64,000 bases of DNA from Azospirillum lipoferum (GTDB lineage Bacteria; Pseudomonadota; Alphaproteobacteria; Azospirillales; Azospirillaceae): contig NZ_JALJXJ010000015.1 in NCBI RefSeq assembly GCF_024170005.1, forward strand, positions 62,001 through 126,000, in the 5' to 3' direction. The notes below the pieces were generated by a model that was not told the origin of the DNA, ran no database searches, and saw nothing but the letters and a program-made list of their open reading frames with translations. A program made the translations under genes and the position numbers. Positions 43,867-54,417 of the stretch are shown here, in pieces. Numbering within the stretch: position 1 is the stretch's first letter; every line of letters begins with the position of its first letter.

Positions 43867-44195
43867 AGACCACCGGGGCCGGCGACCTCGACCAACGGAT
43901 CCGGATCGAGGCCAAGACCCGAGTCGAGGACGAGGGCGGTGGATCGGCCGAGGCCTGGACGCCGGTCGCCACCGTCTGGGCCAAGGTCTGGCCGGTCTCC
44001 GGCCGGGAACGCGCCGAGGCCCGGCAGGTCCAGGCTGCCACCCTGATGCGCTTCAAGCTCCGGTACCGGGACGGTCTCGACGCCGGCATGCGGATCGTCT
44101 GGCAGGGCAAGGCCCACAACATCCGCTTCATCGCCGATGCCGGCCGGCGGGAAGCCTTCCTGACCATCGACGCCGAAGCGGGAGTCGCCCTCTGA
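43863..44195 (+). CDS. Head closure protein, SPP1 gp16-like
   Basis: The 110-residue protein (GDLDQRIRIEAKTRVEDEGG, then VWAKVWPVSGRERAEA and IVWQGKAHNIRFIADAG) is a standard phage head-tail joining protein. It overlaps the genes on both sides, as in most siphoviruses. Confidence 0.9.
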   Translation: MKTTGAGDLDQRIRIEAKTRVEDEGGGSAEAWTPVATVWAKVWPVSGRERAEARQVQAATLMRFKLRYRDGLDAGMRIVWQGKAHNIRFIADAGRREAFLTIDAEAGVAL

Positions 44196-44644
44196 TGCCC
44201 AGCAAGGTCACTGGCGGACGGTCGCTGCGCGATAAGCTGCGCAAACTGCCGATCGACATCAAGGCGGGGGTGGCCGAGGCTGTCGCACAGAGCGGCGCCG
44301 CGATCTTCGCCGACGCCAAGGCCGCAGCTCCCGGTCCGGAACACCCCTACGCCACGGGCGAGCTGAAACGGAAGCTGCGGTTCCAGATCAGCCGCAACGG
44401 CCTGCGCGCCCGCGTCGGCTCCTGGGGCAAACGCCGCGCCCGGCACATCCATCTCGTCGAGTTCGGCGCGGCGGCCCACGACATCCCGATGCCCGACGGT
44501 GGGGTGATCCACCATCCCGGCGCTCCGGCGCAGCCCTTCCTCTTCCCGGCCTACCGCCGGCATCGCGACTCCAGCGTCAAGCTGATCCGTGCCGCGGTGC
44601 GCGATGCCCTGGCCCGGGCCGCCCGTCAGCGGGGTGGAGCATGA
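44195..44644 (+). CDS. HK97 gp10-like tail completion protein
   Basis: The 149-residue protein has the gp10 family pattern: ADAKAAAPGPEHPYATGELK, RVGSWGKRRARHIHLVEFG and HHPGAPAQPFLFPAYRR. It acts at the head-tail interface. Start overlaps the previous stop and stop overlaps the DUF3168 start. Confidence 0.88.
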   Translation: MPSKVTGGRSLRDKLRKLPIDIKAGVAEAVAQSGAAIFADAKAAAPGPEHPYATGELKRKLRFQISRNGLRARVGSWGKRRARHIHLVEFGAAAHDIPMPDGGVIHHPGAPAQPFLFPAYRRHRDSSVKLIRAAVRDALARAARQRGGA

Positions 44645-45033
44645 GCGCTTCCTCCTGGCCGTTGCAGGTCGCCGTTCTCGCTGCCCTCCAGCCGGCGCTC
44701 GCCCCTGTCCCGGTGTTGGATGACGTACCGCAGGGGCAGGCCTTCCCTTATGTCGTCATCGGCGAGGACACCGTCACCGACTGGCCGATGCTGGGCGATG
44801 ACGAGGCGGAGGAGATCGACCTCACCCTGCATGTCTGGAGTCGCTACGCCGGCCGCAAGGAGGCCAAGCATCTGATGGCCGCGATCAAGACGGCGCTGCA
44901 CCAGCAGCCGCTCCCGGTCGACGGCCAGCAGCTGGCAACCCTGCGCTTTTCCTTCGAGACCCTCTTCGTCGAGCCGGACGGCCTGACCCGTCACGGCGTC
45001 CTCCGCTTCCGCGCGCTCTGCCTGAGCGCCTGA
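44641..45033 (+). CDS. DUF3168 tail completion protein
   Basis: The 130-residue protein (LQVAVLAALQPALAPVPVLD, FPYVVIGEDTVTDWP, EIDLTLHVWSRYAGRKEAKH) is a DUF3168/gp17-like tail terminator. Conserved position right before the tail tube gene supports the call. Confidence 0.9.
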   Translation: MSASSWPLQVAVLAALQPALAPVPVLDDVPQGQAFPYVVIGEDTVTDWPMLGDDEAEEIDLTLHVWSRYAGRKEAKHLMAAIKTALHQQPLPVDGQQLATLRFSFETLFVEPDGLTRHGVLRFRALCLSA

Positions 45034-45061
45034 TCCCTCACCGGCCCACCGCCGCGTGTCA

Positions 45062-45085
45062 GCCGCCCCCATGGGCGGCTTTTTT
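45062..45085 (+). terminator. Intrinsic terminator before the tail tube gene
   Basis: GCCGCCC and GGGCGGC make a 7-bp stem with a four-base loop followed by six T. It separates head-completion genes from tail genes. The tail tube gene follows with its own strong ribosome site (GAAAGGAG). Confidence 0.75.
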
Positions 45086-45106
45086 CATGCCTGAAAGGAG
45101 CGTCCC

Positions 45107-45583
45107 ATGGCCAAGGCCATTTCCACCGCCAAGATGAAGGTGTTCGTCGACACCAGCGGCACCGAGTGCGACACCATCACCGAGTATGACGCGCTGACCT
45201 GGGTGAAGGTCGGCAACCTGCTGGACGTCGGCGAGTTCGGCGCCCAGTACCAGGAAGTCACCTACACCACCATCGACGAGGCCATCGTCCACCGCCTGAA
45301 GGGCGCGCTGGACAACGGCACCTTCTCCCTGACCGTCGCCCGCAACCCGGACGATGCCGGTCAGGGCGACGTGCTCGAAGGGCTGGACAGCTACGAGAAC
45401 GTCAACGTCAAGGTCGAGCTGAACGACAAGCCGGCCGGTGTCGGCGCCAAGCCCACCCGCTTCTGCTATCCGGCGAAGATCTTCTCCTACAAGAACCAGT
45501 TCGGTGACGCCAATCAGGTGGTGAAGGCGGTCATCAACGTCGGCATCGACGGCTTCATCATCGAGGGTGCCCGCGGCACCTGA
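45107..45583 (+). CDS. Major tail tube protein
   Basis: The 158-residue protein (KMKVFVDTSGTECDTITEYD, KVGNLLDVGEFGAQYQEVTY, KGALDNGTFSLTVARNPDD) is a typical siphovirus tail tube subunit. It forms the stacked hexamers of the tail. Hairpins on both sides suggest a separately tuned transcript. Confidence 0.88.
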   Translation: MAKAISTAKMKVFVDTSGTECDTITEYDALTWVKVGNLLDVGEFGAQYQEVTYTTIDEAIVHRLKGALDNGTFSLTVARNPDDAGQGDVLEGLDSYENVNVKVELNDKPAGVGAKPTRFCYPAKIFSYKNQFGDANQVVKAVINVGIDGFIIEGARGT

Positions 45584-45604
45584 CCCGGTCTCTCGCGCGA
45601 GAGC

Positions 45605-45642
45605 GGGCGGGCGCTGCTGTCGGGGCGGCGCCCGCCCTTCTT
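45605..45642 (+). terminator. Hairpin after the tail tube gene
   Basis: GGGCGGGCGC (45605-45614) pairs perfectly with GCGCCCGCCC (45628-45637), followed by TTCTT. A probable terminator or attenuator between the tail tube and chaperone genes. Confidence 0.65.
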
Positions 45643-45684
45643 CCCGACACCCCGGCATTTCCCCTCTTTTGAAAGGTCCCGACC

Positions 45685-46041
45685 ATGTCCAAGCTGACCG
45701 CCAGCAACGTCACCATCACGCTCGACGGCGAAAAGGTGATCCTGAAGCCGACCCCGCGCGCCGCCCTGGCGATCTCCAACCAGTTCGAGGGTTTGCAGGG
45801 CGCCGTGCCCCGTCTCGCCAGCCAGGACATCGCCGCCGCCTCCTTCGTCATCGCCGCCGGGGCCGGCATCCGCGGCGAGGCGGCCAAGGGGCTGAACGAC
45901 AGGATCTTTACCGCCGGCATCAGCGATCTGGCGCCCTCGCTGATCGAGTTCATCGTCATCCTGATGAACGGCGGCAAGCGGCCGGACAGCCTGCTCGCCA
46001 ACGACGAGTCCGGGGACGATGAGGGAAACGGCGAGGACTGA
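45685..46041 (+). CDS. Tail assembly chaperone, short product (G-like)
   Basis: The 118-residue protein (SNVTITLDGEKVILKPTPRA, then NQFEGLQGAVPRLASQDIAA) matches GTA-type tail assembly chaperones. Near its end the in-frame heptamer G-GGA-AAC at 46023-46029 allows a -1 slip into the next frame. The unshifted product ends NGED. GAAAGG lies before the ATG. Confidence 0.85.
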   Translation: MSKLTASNVTITLDGEKVILKPTPRAALAISNQFEGLQGAVPRLASQDIAAASFVIAAGAGIRGEAAKGLNDRIFTAGISDLAPSLIEFIVILMNGGKRPDSLLANDESGDDEGNGED

Positions 46042-46298
46042 GCCTCGACGCCTATCTGGAGCAGCTGTTCCGCTACGCCACGGGCTGGCTCGGCTGGGTA
46101 CCGGATGTCTTTTGGGACACTCCGATCCCGGAGATCGAGCTGGCCCTGGACGGCAAGGTCGACTTCCTGAAGAAGACCAACCCCTGGGGGGCTGCCGCGG
46201 AGGAGGAAGCCCCTCCCGCCGCCTCCGAGGAAGAAGCCGCCGACCGGCTCCTCGCCATCCTCCGGAGCAGTCCCCGCTACCGGAAACCGACGAGCTGA
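46023..46298 (+). CDS. Frameshift extension of the tail assembly chaperone (GT-like)
   Basis: After a -1 slip on GGGAAAC the frame continues KRRGLSLDAYLEQLFRYATG, then VPDVFWDTPIPEIELAL and an acidic tail ending SSPRYRKPTS. The frame has no usable ATG or GTG of its own, so it is expected only as the C-terminus of a fusion of about 204 residues (coding region 45685-46298). This copies lambda G/GT logic: a small fraction of long product helps load the tape measure. Confidence 0.8.
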   Translation, partial: GKRRGLSLDAYLEQLFRYATGWLGWVPDVFWDTPIPEIELALDGKVDFLKKTNPWGAAAEEEAPPAASEEEAADRLLAILRSSPRYRKPTS

Positions 46299-46311
46299 GA
46301 TCCTCCCGACA

Positions 46312-46340
46312 GGCGCCCGGCCCCGCCGTGGCGCCTTTCC
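46312..46340 (+). terminator. Hairpin before the tape measure gene
   Basis: GGCGCC (46312-46317) and GGCGCC (46330-46335) form a short stem followed by TTTCCTTT. A weak terminator or attenuator between chaperone and tape measure genes. Confidence 0.45.
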
Positions 46341-46358
46341 TTTGTCCGGACCCCGCCC

Positions 46359-48434
46359 ATGGCTGATCTCGAAGGCCTTTCCGTCTCGCTGACCGCGGAC
46401 ACCGGCGGGCTCGACCGCGGTATGCGGTCGGCCGAGCAGTCGGTGTCCCGTGCCGAACGCTCGGTCACCGGCTCGTTGAGCCGGATGGATCGGGCGATGG
46501 AGCAGGTCAACCGTTCCACCGCGGCGATTGCCCAGCGCTTCGGCCAGTTCGCCGCCATCCTCGGCGTCGGCACGCTGGGCGCCATGACGGCGAAGGCGCT
46601 CGACTATGCCGAGGCCTGGACGCAGATCGGCAACCGCCTGCGGTTGGTGGCGAGCGATGCCGGGCAGTTGAAGGAAACCCAGGACCGGCTGTTCACCGCC
46701 GCCCAGAAGGCCGGTGTCGGCCTGTCGTCGGTGGTCGACGTCTATGCCCGCGCCTCCCAGGCGGCCGGCGAGCTGGGCGCCAGCCAGGAACAGCTGACCC
46801 GCTTTTCCGGCGGCGTCGCCCAGGCGCTCGCCGTCTCCGGCACCAGTGCCGAGGCGGCGGCCGGCGCCATGCAGCAGCTCGGCCAGCTGCTCGGCTCGGC
46901 CCGCGTCCAGGCCGAGGAATACAACTCGGTTCTGGACGGTGCCCCGCGCATCGCCAAGGCGGTCGCCGACGGGTTGACCGAGGCCGGCGGTTCGGTCTCG
47001 CGCCTGAAGCAGCTCATCAACGACGGCAAGGTCAGCAACAAGCAGTTCTTCGAGGCCTTCCTCGGCCAGATCCCCAAGATCCAGGCGGAGTTCGAGACCG
47101 CGGTGCCCACCGTCGGCCGGTCGCTGGCGACGCTGAACAACGCCATGACCAAGATGGTGGGCGAGGCCAACGAGGCGACCGGCGCCACCGCGGCACTCGC
47201 CCGCGGCATCACCGCGCTGGCCGACAACCTCGACACCGTCGCCGCGTACGGGGGCAAGGCGGCCCTCGCCCTGGCCGCCATCGCCACCGTGCGGATGGTG
47301 CCCGCCGGCATGGCCGGCCTGACCCGCGCCATCGACGATCAGAAGGTCGCGCTCTACGCCAAGGCGGCGGCGACGCTCGAAGCCGCCAAAGCGGAACAGC
47401 TGGCTGCCGTCCAGGCGCTGATCATGACGCAGCGAACCCAGGCCGCCGCCGCCGCGACCGTGGCATCGGCGGAGGCGGAGTTCGCGGCCCGCTCCGCTGT
47501 GGCCGGCACGGCTGCATCCAACCTCGCCGCTGCTGAAGCCTCGCTGTTGCAGGCCAAGGCCAAGACCTCGCTGACCACCAACGTCTATGTGCTCAACCGC
47601 GCCCTGGCCGCGGAGCGCGATGCCGAGGCCGCCGTGATCATGGCCCGCGAGGCGTCGATTGCCGCCGACACGGCGAAGGCGGCCTCGCTCGCCCGGCTGC
47701 GCAACGCGCAGCTCGCCGCCGCCGCGTCGGGGGAGGCGGTGGCGGCTGCTGACGCCCACCTCACCGCCGCCGCGACCGGTGCGCAGGCGGCATCCGCGGC
47801 ATTGGCGCAACGGGCCTCGCTGCTGTCGGCGGCCTGGGGTGGGATCAGGGCGGCCGGCACCGGTCTGCTGGCGATGGTGGGTGGCCCCTGGGGTGCGGCC
47901 TTCCTGGCGGCCGGGGCTGCGGTCTACTACCTCGCCACCCGGACGTCTGACGCCGACAAGGCGCAGGAAGCCTACAACCGCACCCTGGCCGAAGGTCGCC
48001 GCCGCATCGATGAGCTGACCGGCGCGTCGCACGAACGGGCCAACCAGCTGCGGGAGGAGCAGCGCAACGAACTGAGTGCCGCCCAGGCCGCCGCAGACGC
48101 CGCCGCGAAGAAGGTCGCGACTCTTCAGGCACTCATCGCGGAACAGCGCGCCTCGGCCGATCCGTCCGAGGCGGGCGGCACCGCCGGCATGTTCTCCACC
48201 CTGTTCGGCAGCGGCGATGCCGGGCTGCGGAAGCTGGAGGCCCAGCTCGCCGCCGCCCGCAAGGAGGTTGCCGCCACCGCGGCTGTGCTCGACGGCCTGA
48301 TGTCGATCGGCCAGAAGACCGGCGATGCGGTCGGGCTGGAACTGGCGAGCAAGCTGTCCCGCGGCACCAGCGCCTTCATGCAGTTGAGCACCGCCACCGG
48401 CGATGCGCTGAAGCAGGCGGGTTTGACGATTTAG
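46359..48434 (+). CDS. Tape measure protein, N-terminal part (ends at an in-frame amber codon)
   Basis: The 691 residues carry the phage tape-measure N-terminal domain (SLTADTGGLDRGMRSAEQSV, LGVGTLGAMTAKALDYAEAW, GDRLRLVASDAGQ-type repeats) and Ala-rich helical repeats with a central membrane-like segment (GLLAMVGGPWGAAFLAAGAA). Translation stops at TAG, 48432-48434. The same frame continues without interruption to 52898, so the natural protein is about 2179 residues. Confidence 0.85.
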   Translation: MADLEGLSVSLTADTGGLDRGMRSAEQSVSRAERSVTGSLSRMDRAMEQVNRSTAAIAQRFGQFAAILGVGTLGAMTAKALDYAEAWTQIGNRLRLVASDAGQLKETQDRLFTAAQKAGVGLSSVVDVYARASQAAGELGASQEQLTRFSGGVAQALAVSGTSAEAAAGAMQQLGQLLGSARVQAEEYNSVLDGAPRIAKAVADGLTEAGGSVSRLKQLINDGKVSNKQFFEAFLGQIPKIQAEFETAVPTVGRSLATLNNAMTKMVGEANEATGATAALARGITALADNLDTVAAYGGKAALALAAIATVRMVPAGMAGLTRAIDDQKVALYAKAAATLEAAKAEQLAAVQALIMTQRTQAAAAATVASAEAEFAARSAVAGTAASNLAAAEASLLQAKAKTSLTTNVYVLNRALAAERDAEAAVIMAREASIAADTAKAASLARLRNAQLAAAASGEAVAAADAHLTAAATGAQAASAALAQRASLLSAAWGGIRAAGTGLLAMVGGPWGAAFLAAGAAVYYLATRTSDADKAQEAYNRTLAEGRRRIDELTGASHERANQLREEQRNELSAAQAAADAAAKKVATLQALIAEQRASADPSEAGGTAGMFSTLFGSGDAGLRKLEAQLAAARKEVAATAAVLDGLMSIGQKTGDAVGLELASKLSRGTSAFMQLSTATGDALKQAGLTI

Positions 48435-48446
48435 TCCGGCCGGCTG

Positions 48447-51400
48447 ATGACCAACGAGCAGGCGCAGACCGAGAAGGCGGTGCAGGCGCTGAGCCAAGCG
48501 CTCCAGGCCGGCGCCGGCTTCCTGCGCGGGTTCGGCACCAGTGCCGATCAGGTCACCCGCGTCATGGACGCCCTGAAGCTGAAGATCGACCCGGTCGCGT
48601 CGGCCATCGCCGACATGAACCGGGAGATCGGCCAGCTCGGCGCCGCGGAAGGGGCTGCCCGCTCGGCGCTGAATGTCCTGCAGCAGATCAACCAGCAGCG
48701 GGAGAAGGAGGGCAAGGCCCCGCTGACCACGGTCAGCCCGGAATACCTGACCCTGCTGGGCAAGGCGCAGGAGGTGGAGACCAAGCGGGTGGAGTCCGCC
48801 ACCGCCGCCCGCGCCAAGGTGCTCGACCTCGAAAAGCAGATCACCGCGGCGCAGGCCGCCGGCAACACGACCTTGGCGGCCAAGTTGGAGCGGCAGAAGT
48901 CGGTCACGGAAATGGTCGCCCGCGGTGTAGACCCGGCGGTCGCGGCGGCCAATGCGCAGCAAGCCTATGACCTTGCCATCGCCGGAGCCGGGGCCGCCGC
49001 CGGGCAGGCCGCCAAGGAAATCCTGCTGGCGGCCGATGCCCAGATGGTCATGGCCCAGGCGGCGGGCCTGGGCGAGGCGGCGACGCGGCAGGCGACCTAT
49101 GCCACCAAGCTGGCGCAGGAAGCGGCCAAGGGCAACGGCAACGTCCTGGCGGTGCAGGCCGCCAACCGTCGGGAAGAGGCGGCGGCCATCGTGCAGATCC
49201 GCAACGAGACGGTCAGGTCGCTGGAACTGGAGACGGCGAACACCAACGCCCTGACCACGGCGATGGCGGCTGGCGGGGCTGCCGTCCGGGTGGCGCAGGA
49301 GCAGGAATACAAGCTCGCCCTGATCCGCAAGCTCGGCACCGACGCCACCGTCGCCGGCACCGAAGCCCAGCAGGCGCTGAACGCTGCGATGGACGCCTAC
49401 CGGAAGAACCGGGCGGCCAACGACAACAACCGGCTCCAGCAGGAACGCCAGAGCGCCAACGACAACCTCGTTCTCGCCCAGCGGGAACTGGAGCTGATGG
49501 GGCAGGCGGAGCCGGTGCGCGAGCGCGCCTTGACCACCCTGCGCAACCAGCAGGAGGCCGCCCGCAAGGTGGCGGAGCTGGGCGAGGACGGCGCGCGGCA
49601 GTGGCTGGCGTGGCAGGAACAGATCGCCGACAAGCGGGCGATGATCGACTATCTGAAGTCGGTCCAGCAGACCGCCAAGGAAATCTCTAGCGACATCTCG
49701 GAAGCGCTGTACGACCGGCTGATGGACCCCGGCAAGGCCACCAGCGTGGTCGACGTCTTCAAGTCCATCTTCAAGCGCATAGCCATTGCCGCCCTGGAAA
49801 CCAACATCGTCCTGCCCATCGTCACCCAGGTTGTTGGGAGCGCACCGGGTCTGTTCGGCATCCAGGCGCCTGCCGGCGCGGCGGGCACCGCCACCAACAG
49901 CCTGACCAGCAGCCTGACCAATACGGCACTGTCGCAGGGCGGCAGTTGGGCGATGGACAAGCTGGGCATCACGGGCGGCATGTCCGGCTTGATGAACACC
50001 CCGCTGTGGACGGGGTCGTCGGGCATCGCCCCCGGCTTCGTTGATGTCGTCGGTTCAGAGGCCATCACCAACACCGCATCCATGACCGGCGGTGGCGCGA
50101 CGCTGGGTGGGGTCCTGGGGGCGGCCGGCGCCGGGTCCTTGGGCGGCATGCTCGGGGGGCTGGCCGGCACCGCCACCAACAGCAAAGTGGTGGGCGGTGG
50201 CGTCGGTGCTGTGGCCGGCGCTGGGGCGGGATATCTCTCCACCCTCATTGGCCTGTCGTCTCTCGGCGGCCCGGCCGGCGCCGCGATCGGTGCTGTCGTC
50301 GGCCTGATCATGGGGCTGGTCGGCACCCAGAAGGCGACGGTCGGTCCCACCGCATCGGCGGACATCACGATCAACGCCGGGGGCAAGAGCGCCACGGCGG
50401 GCAACTTCCAGGTCGACAACGACGGGAAGATCGAAGACGCCCAGAAGCTGGGCACCGCCTTCAGCACGATCTTCACCGCGGCGGCGGCCGGTGGCGGAAC
50501 GCTGAAGCAGGATTTCGGCATCGGCCAGACCGCGGCCAAGGGACTCTATGTCAGTGGCAGTGTGCCTTACCGGGAGTTCGGCAAGGGCGACGACGCCCTG
50601 GGCAACCTGCTGCGCTACACCCTGCTGGAACAGGGCGGGCTGTCCAATGCCGGGGCCGCGGTCACCAAGGCGATCCGGAACACCAAGGCGACCAGCTACG
50701 AGGATGCCGCCAAGGACATCGCGCTGGGGTCCGGCATCGACGCCGGCACCACCGCCCTGGCTGCGCTCGACAAATCGCTGAACAGCTTCACCAGGGCGGC
50801 CAAGGATGCGACCACGGAGTCGCTGAAGCCGATGCTGGACGAGCTGGAGCGGGCGAAGGGGCTGGACCTGAGCGGCGAGTATGTGAAGCTCGCCACCGAT
50901 CAGCTCAACGCCTACCTCGACCAACTGCGCAACCCGCCGGACTACACCCAGACCGAACAGGACATGGCGGCGCTGACCGGTCAGTTCGCCGCGATCCGCG
51001 AGGCCTATCAGCAGCTCAACCCGGCCCTGGCCGCCACCGTCGACCAGATCGAGGCGGAGACGCGGGCGCGCATCAAGGCGAGCGTGCAGGACGACGCCAA
51101 CCGCCAGCTCAACAGCGCGTTGGGCCGCGACTATCTCAACTTCATCAACGATCTGGTGAAGACGCGCGACACCAATGCCCGCAACCTGACGGCGGTCGGC
51201 TTGTCTACCCAGCGCGCGACCGAGATCTTCGACGCCTCGCTGAAGAGCCTGCTGGGTGGGCTGGATGCATCGCAACTCGACATCATCGCGGCCAGCTTCA
51301 CCGGCAGCATCCACGACCTGGCAGTCGGGATGCGCGACGCGGCAGCGGCGACCGAGGGGGCGACGAAGGCCGCGGAGCGGGCGGCTTATCAGGCTGACCT

Positions 51401-52898
51401 GAACAGCCGGATGTACGCCGCGCTCGGCAACGACCGCGGTGCCGGGCTGATCGCGCTGGACCAGCAGCAGGCGGTGGAACTCGCCCAGGCCAGGGCTGCC
51501 GGCTACGACACCACCCAGCTGCGCATGGTGCAGGCGGCGGAACGTTCAGCCAAAGCCTTCCAGCTTGCCCAGGCCGATGTGCTGGCCGCCTACGATGTCC
51601 AGATCACCGCGCAGCAGGCCCTGGTCGAAAGCCTCCAGGCCGGGGCCGAGGCGGTGAAGCAGTTCCGGCAGGCTTACGATGCGCTCGCCGTCAACGACAA
51701 CAGCCCGCTGAATGCCCGCGACCGGCTGGCCGAAGCCCGCCGCCAGTTCGAGACGGCGTATGCCACCGCCAAGGACGCCTCCGCCAGCGAGGCGGAGAAG
51801 ACGGCGGCCCTCGCCACCCTTCAGCAGCTCGGACCGACACTGGTCCAGTTGGCGAAGGGCTTCTACGGTTCGACCGACACCCGCGATTACGACCGGGTGC
51901 GGCAGGTCTTCGCCGAGTTCGCCGGCCTCCAGTCGGACGGCGTCGACACCGCGCAGCAGCAGCTCGACACCGCGAACGCCACGCTGAAGGAGCTTCAGCG
52001 CCAGCGAGCCGATGCGGCCAGCCTGGGCCAGAAACAGTACGGCGCGCTGACCGGGCTCAAGGATGTGATGGATCAGAGCTACGCCGTGTGGCTGGCGGCG
52101 CTCGGCCCGCTGAAGGCGCTGACCGGCACCAACGACAACCGACCGCACTACAGCGCGCCGGCGGCGGTGCAGTCGGCCTGGGACGGCCTGTCGGCCGAGC
52201 AGCAGCACGGCATCGCCCGCGCGATGGGCTGGGGCGGGGACATCGATGAAGCCTTCAACATCTGGCTGGCCACTTCGACCCAGCGCGCCACCACCTTCGG
52301 CGCCGACGTCACCGCCATCGCCGGCGGTGCCCGTTATGGCGCACCGGATGAGGTCGGCCGGGCCTGGGAGGCGCTGACCCAGGCCCAGCAGCTCGCAGCG
52401 GTCCGCGCCGCTGGCTACGACGGCGGGATCGACAGCGGGCTGAACGCCTGGGTGAAGCTGGGGCATCAGGCGGCCTTCGAGGCGGCGGTGCGGGCGCAGG
52501 CGCATCTGGCCGGTATTCCCGGCTATGCGGTCGGCACGCCTTCCGCCCTGCCGGGCTTGGCCTGGGTGGGCGAGCGTGGACCGGAGCTGGTGCAGATGGC
52601 CGGCGGCGAGCGGGTCTATCCGCACGAAGCCAGCATGGCGATGGCCCGGCGCTTCCAGGCGGCGAACGACCGCTGGGGCGGCAACGTCACCGCCCTGCGC
52701 GCTCCCGGCATCCCGCCCATCGTCATCAACACCGCCGGGTTGGAACAGCGGCTCGACCGGGCGGTCGCGGTGCTGGAACGCATCCTGGGTGCCATCGAGG
52801 ACGGCGACGACGAGACGGTATCGGCCATCTCCGGTCTTGCCAGACGGCTCGACCGCTCCGCCGCGCCGGTCGGTCAGCGCCGCGCCGTGAACGGGTGA
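48447..52898 (+). pseudogene. Tape measure protein, C-terminal part after the amber codon
   Basis: The 1483-residue continuation is in the same frame as the N-terminal part, 12 bases beyond the TAG. The first ATG (48447) has no Shine-Dalgarno. It has long coiled-coil Ala/Gln-rich helices, hydrophobic Gly-rich segments (GGPAGAAIGAVVGLIMGLVG), and the usual tape-measure end (LAWVGERGPELVQMAGGERV). Without amber suppression this part is not made and tails should not form; a base-call error is the simplest alternative. Confidence 0.75.
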
Positions 52899-52902
52899 TC
52901 CC

Positions 52903-54417
52903 ATGCCCTACCTGATGCGTGTCGAGCCCTACGACGCCAGCCTGGGTGCCGTGCGGCCCCTCTTCTTCTCCGACATCGGCTTCACCAGCGAACCGGGCGA
53001 CGCGCCGTCCAACACGTACTTCGTGCGCCGGATCGAGACGCCGTTGCAGGTCCGCCGCTCCCTGTTCGATGGCTCCGCGGTGGGAGGCTTCTCCGAGACC
53101 AGCTTCGGGTCCGCCACCCTGGCGAACGACGACGGTGGGCTGGACTGGCTGGCCGATCTGGACTGGGACGGCCGGCTGGTGGAGATTCTGTACACGCCGA
53201 AGGAGCGGCCGGCGCTGTCCGACTTCGCCGTGCTGTTCAGCGGGGCGGCCGAACAGCTGGTGCCGGGCGACCTGATCGAAATCCAGCTTCGCGACCTGGT
53301 GGTGCTGCTGGATGTTCCGGCCTCGCGCGGGCAGTTCGGTGGAACCGGCGGGATCGACGGCACTGCCGAGCTGAAGGGCCGCTACAAGCCTTGGCTGATC
53401 GGCCGGCGGCGGCAGATCGAACCGGTGCTGATCGACGCCGCCAACAACGTCTACATGGTGGACCCTGCCGGCTTCAGCTCCCTGCTGGCGACCCGCGACA
53501 AGGGTGTCGCCTACCCGGCTGCGGTGGGGGATTACGCGTCCTATGACGCCCTGGTGGCGGCCTCGCTGACCGGCACCGACGTCGCGACATCCAAGGCGGC
53601 CGGGCTGATCCGTCTGGGGCAGGCTCCCGCCGGCCGCTTCACCATCGACGCGGAGGGGGTGAAGGTCTCCGGCGGCTGGATTTACCGCTTCGCCGATCTG
53701 GTGCGGCACCTCGTCACCAGCATGACGACGGTGACCGGGGCCAGCCTGCTGGACGCCTCCTTCACCACCTTCAACACGCTCCAACCAGCGGTGTTGGGCT
53801 ACTGGTGCGACGGCTCCAGCGTGCCGAAGGTCCGGGATGTGATCGACCAGATCGCCGACTCGGTCGGGGCCTACTGGGGCTTCGGCGAGGATCGGCTGCT
53901 GTCGCTCGGACGCTACGACGGTCCGGCCGCGACTGCCGACTTCGCCTTCGGTGAACGGGACATCATCGACCTGACGCCGCGGTCCGTCGACCGCCGGATG
54001 AAGTCGCTGAAGCTGGGCTACCGCCCCTTCGGCGTGACCTTCACCGCGTCCGATCTGGATCAGGTCAACGTCACGGCGGCCGATGTCGAAGCCTTCCAGA
54101 CCGAATACCGCTGGACGGCGGTAGCAGCCGATGCTGCCGCTGCCGCCGCCTCGCTGCTGGCAACCGAGGACGAGGGCAAGACCCTGTTCGACGTGGAAGC
54201 CGACGCCATTGCCGAGCGCAACCGCCGGCTGGCGCTCCATGCCGCCAAGCGCAAGGCCTTCGACGTCACCGTGCCGCTGACCACTGGTCTGACGGTCGGG
54301 CACACGGTGGCGCTGACCGATCCCCGATATGGGCTGGCGGCCGGCTGGAACGGCCTTGTGCTCGAACTCGAACGGGATGCCGACGAGGAAACCATGAAGC
54401 TGACGGTGCTGGGATGA
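52903..54417 (+). CDS. Tail tip/baseplate hub protein
   Basis: The 504-residue protein follows the tape measure and has a beta-rich build (NTYFVRRIETPLQVRRSLFD, then SFGSATLANDDGGLDWLADL, RMKSLKLGYRPFGVTFTASD). Position and composition fit a distal-tail or hub protein. The exact family is not certain. It overlaps the next gene (ATGA). Confidence 0.65.
   Translation: MPYLMRVEPYDASLGAVRPLFFSDIGFTSEPGDAPSNTYFVRRIETPLQVRRSLFDGSAVGGFSETSFGSATLANDDGGLDWLADLDWDGRLVEILYTPKERPALSDFAVLFSGAAEQLVPGDLIEIQLRDLVVLLDVPASRGQFGGTGGIDGTAELKGRYKPWLIGRRRQIEPVLIDAANNVYMVDPAGFSSLLATRDKGVAYPAAVGDYASYDALVAASLTGTDVATSKAAGLIRLGQAPAGRFTIDAEGVKVSGGWIYRFADLVRHLVTSMTTVTGASLLDASFTTFNTLQPAVLGYWCDGSSVPKVRDVIDQIADSVGAYWGFGEDRLLSLGRYDGPAATADFAFGERDIIDLTPRSVDRRMKSLKLGYRPFGVTFTASDLDQVNVTAADVEAFQTEYRWTAVAADAAAAAASLLATEDEGKTLFDVEADAIAERNRRLALHAAKRKAFDVTVPLTTGLTVGHTVALTDPRYGLAAGWNGLVLELERDADEETMKLTVLG

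Noticed and set aside
45558..48962. Long minus-strand frame opposite the tape measure region
   Set aside because: Opposite well-supported late genes, with no ribosome site and no recognisable domain.
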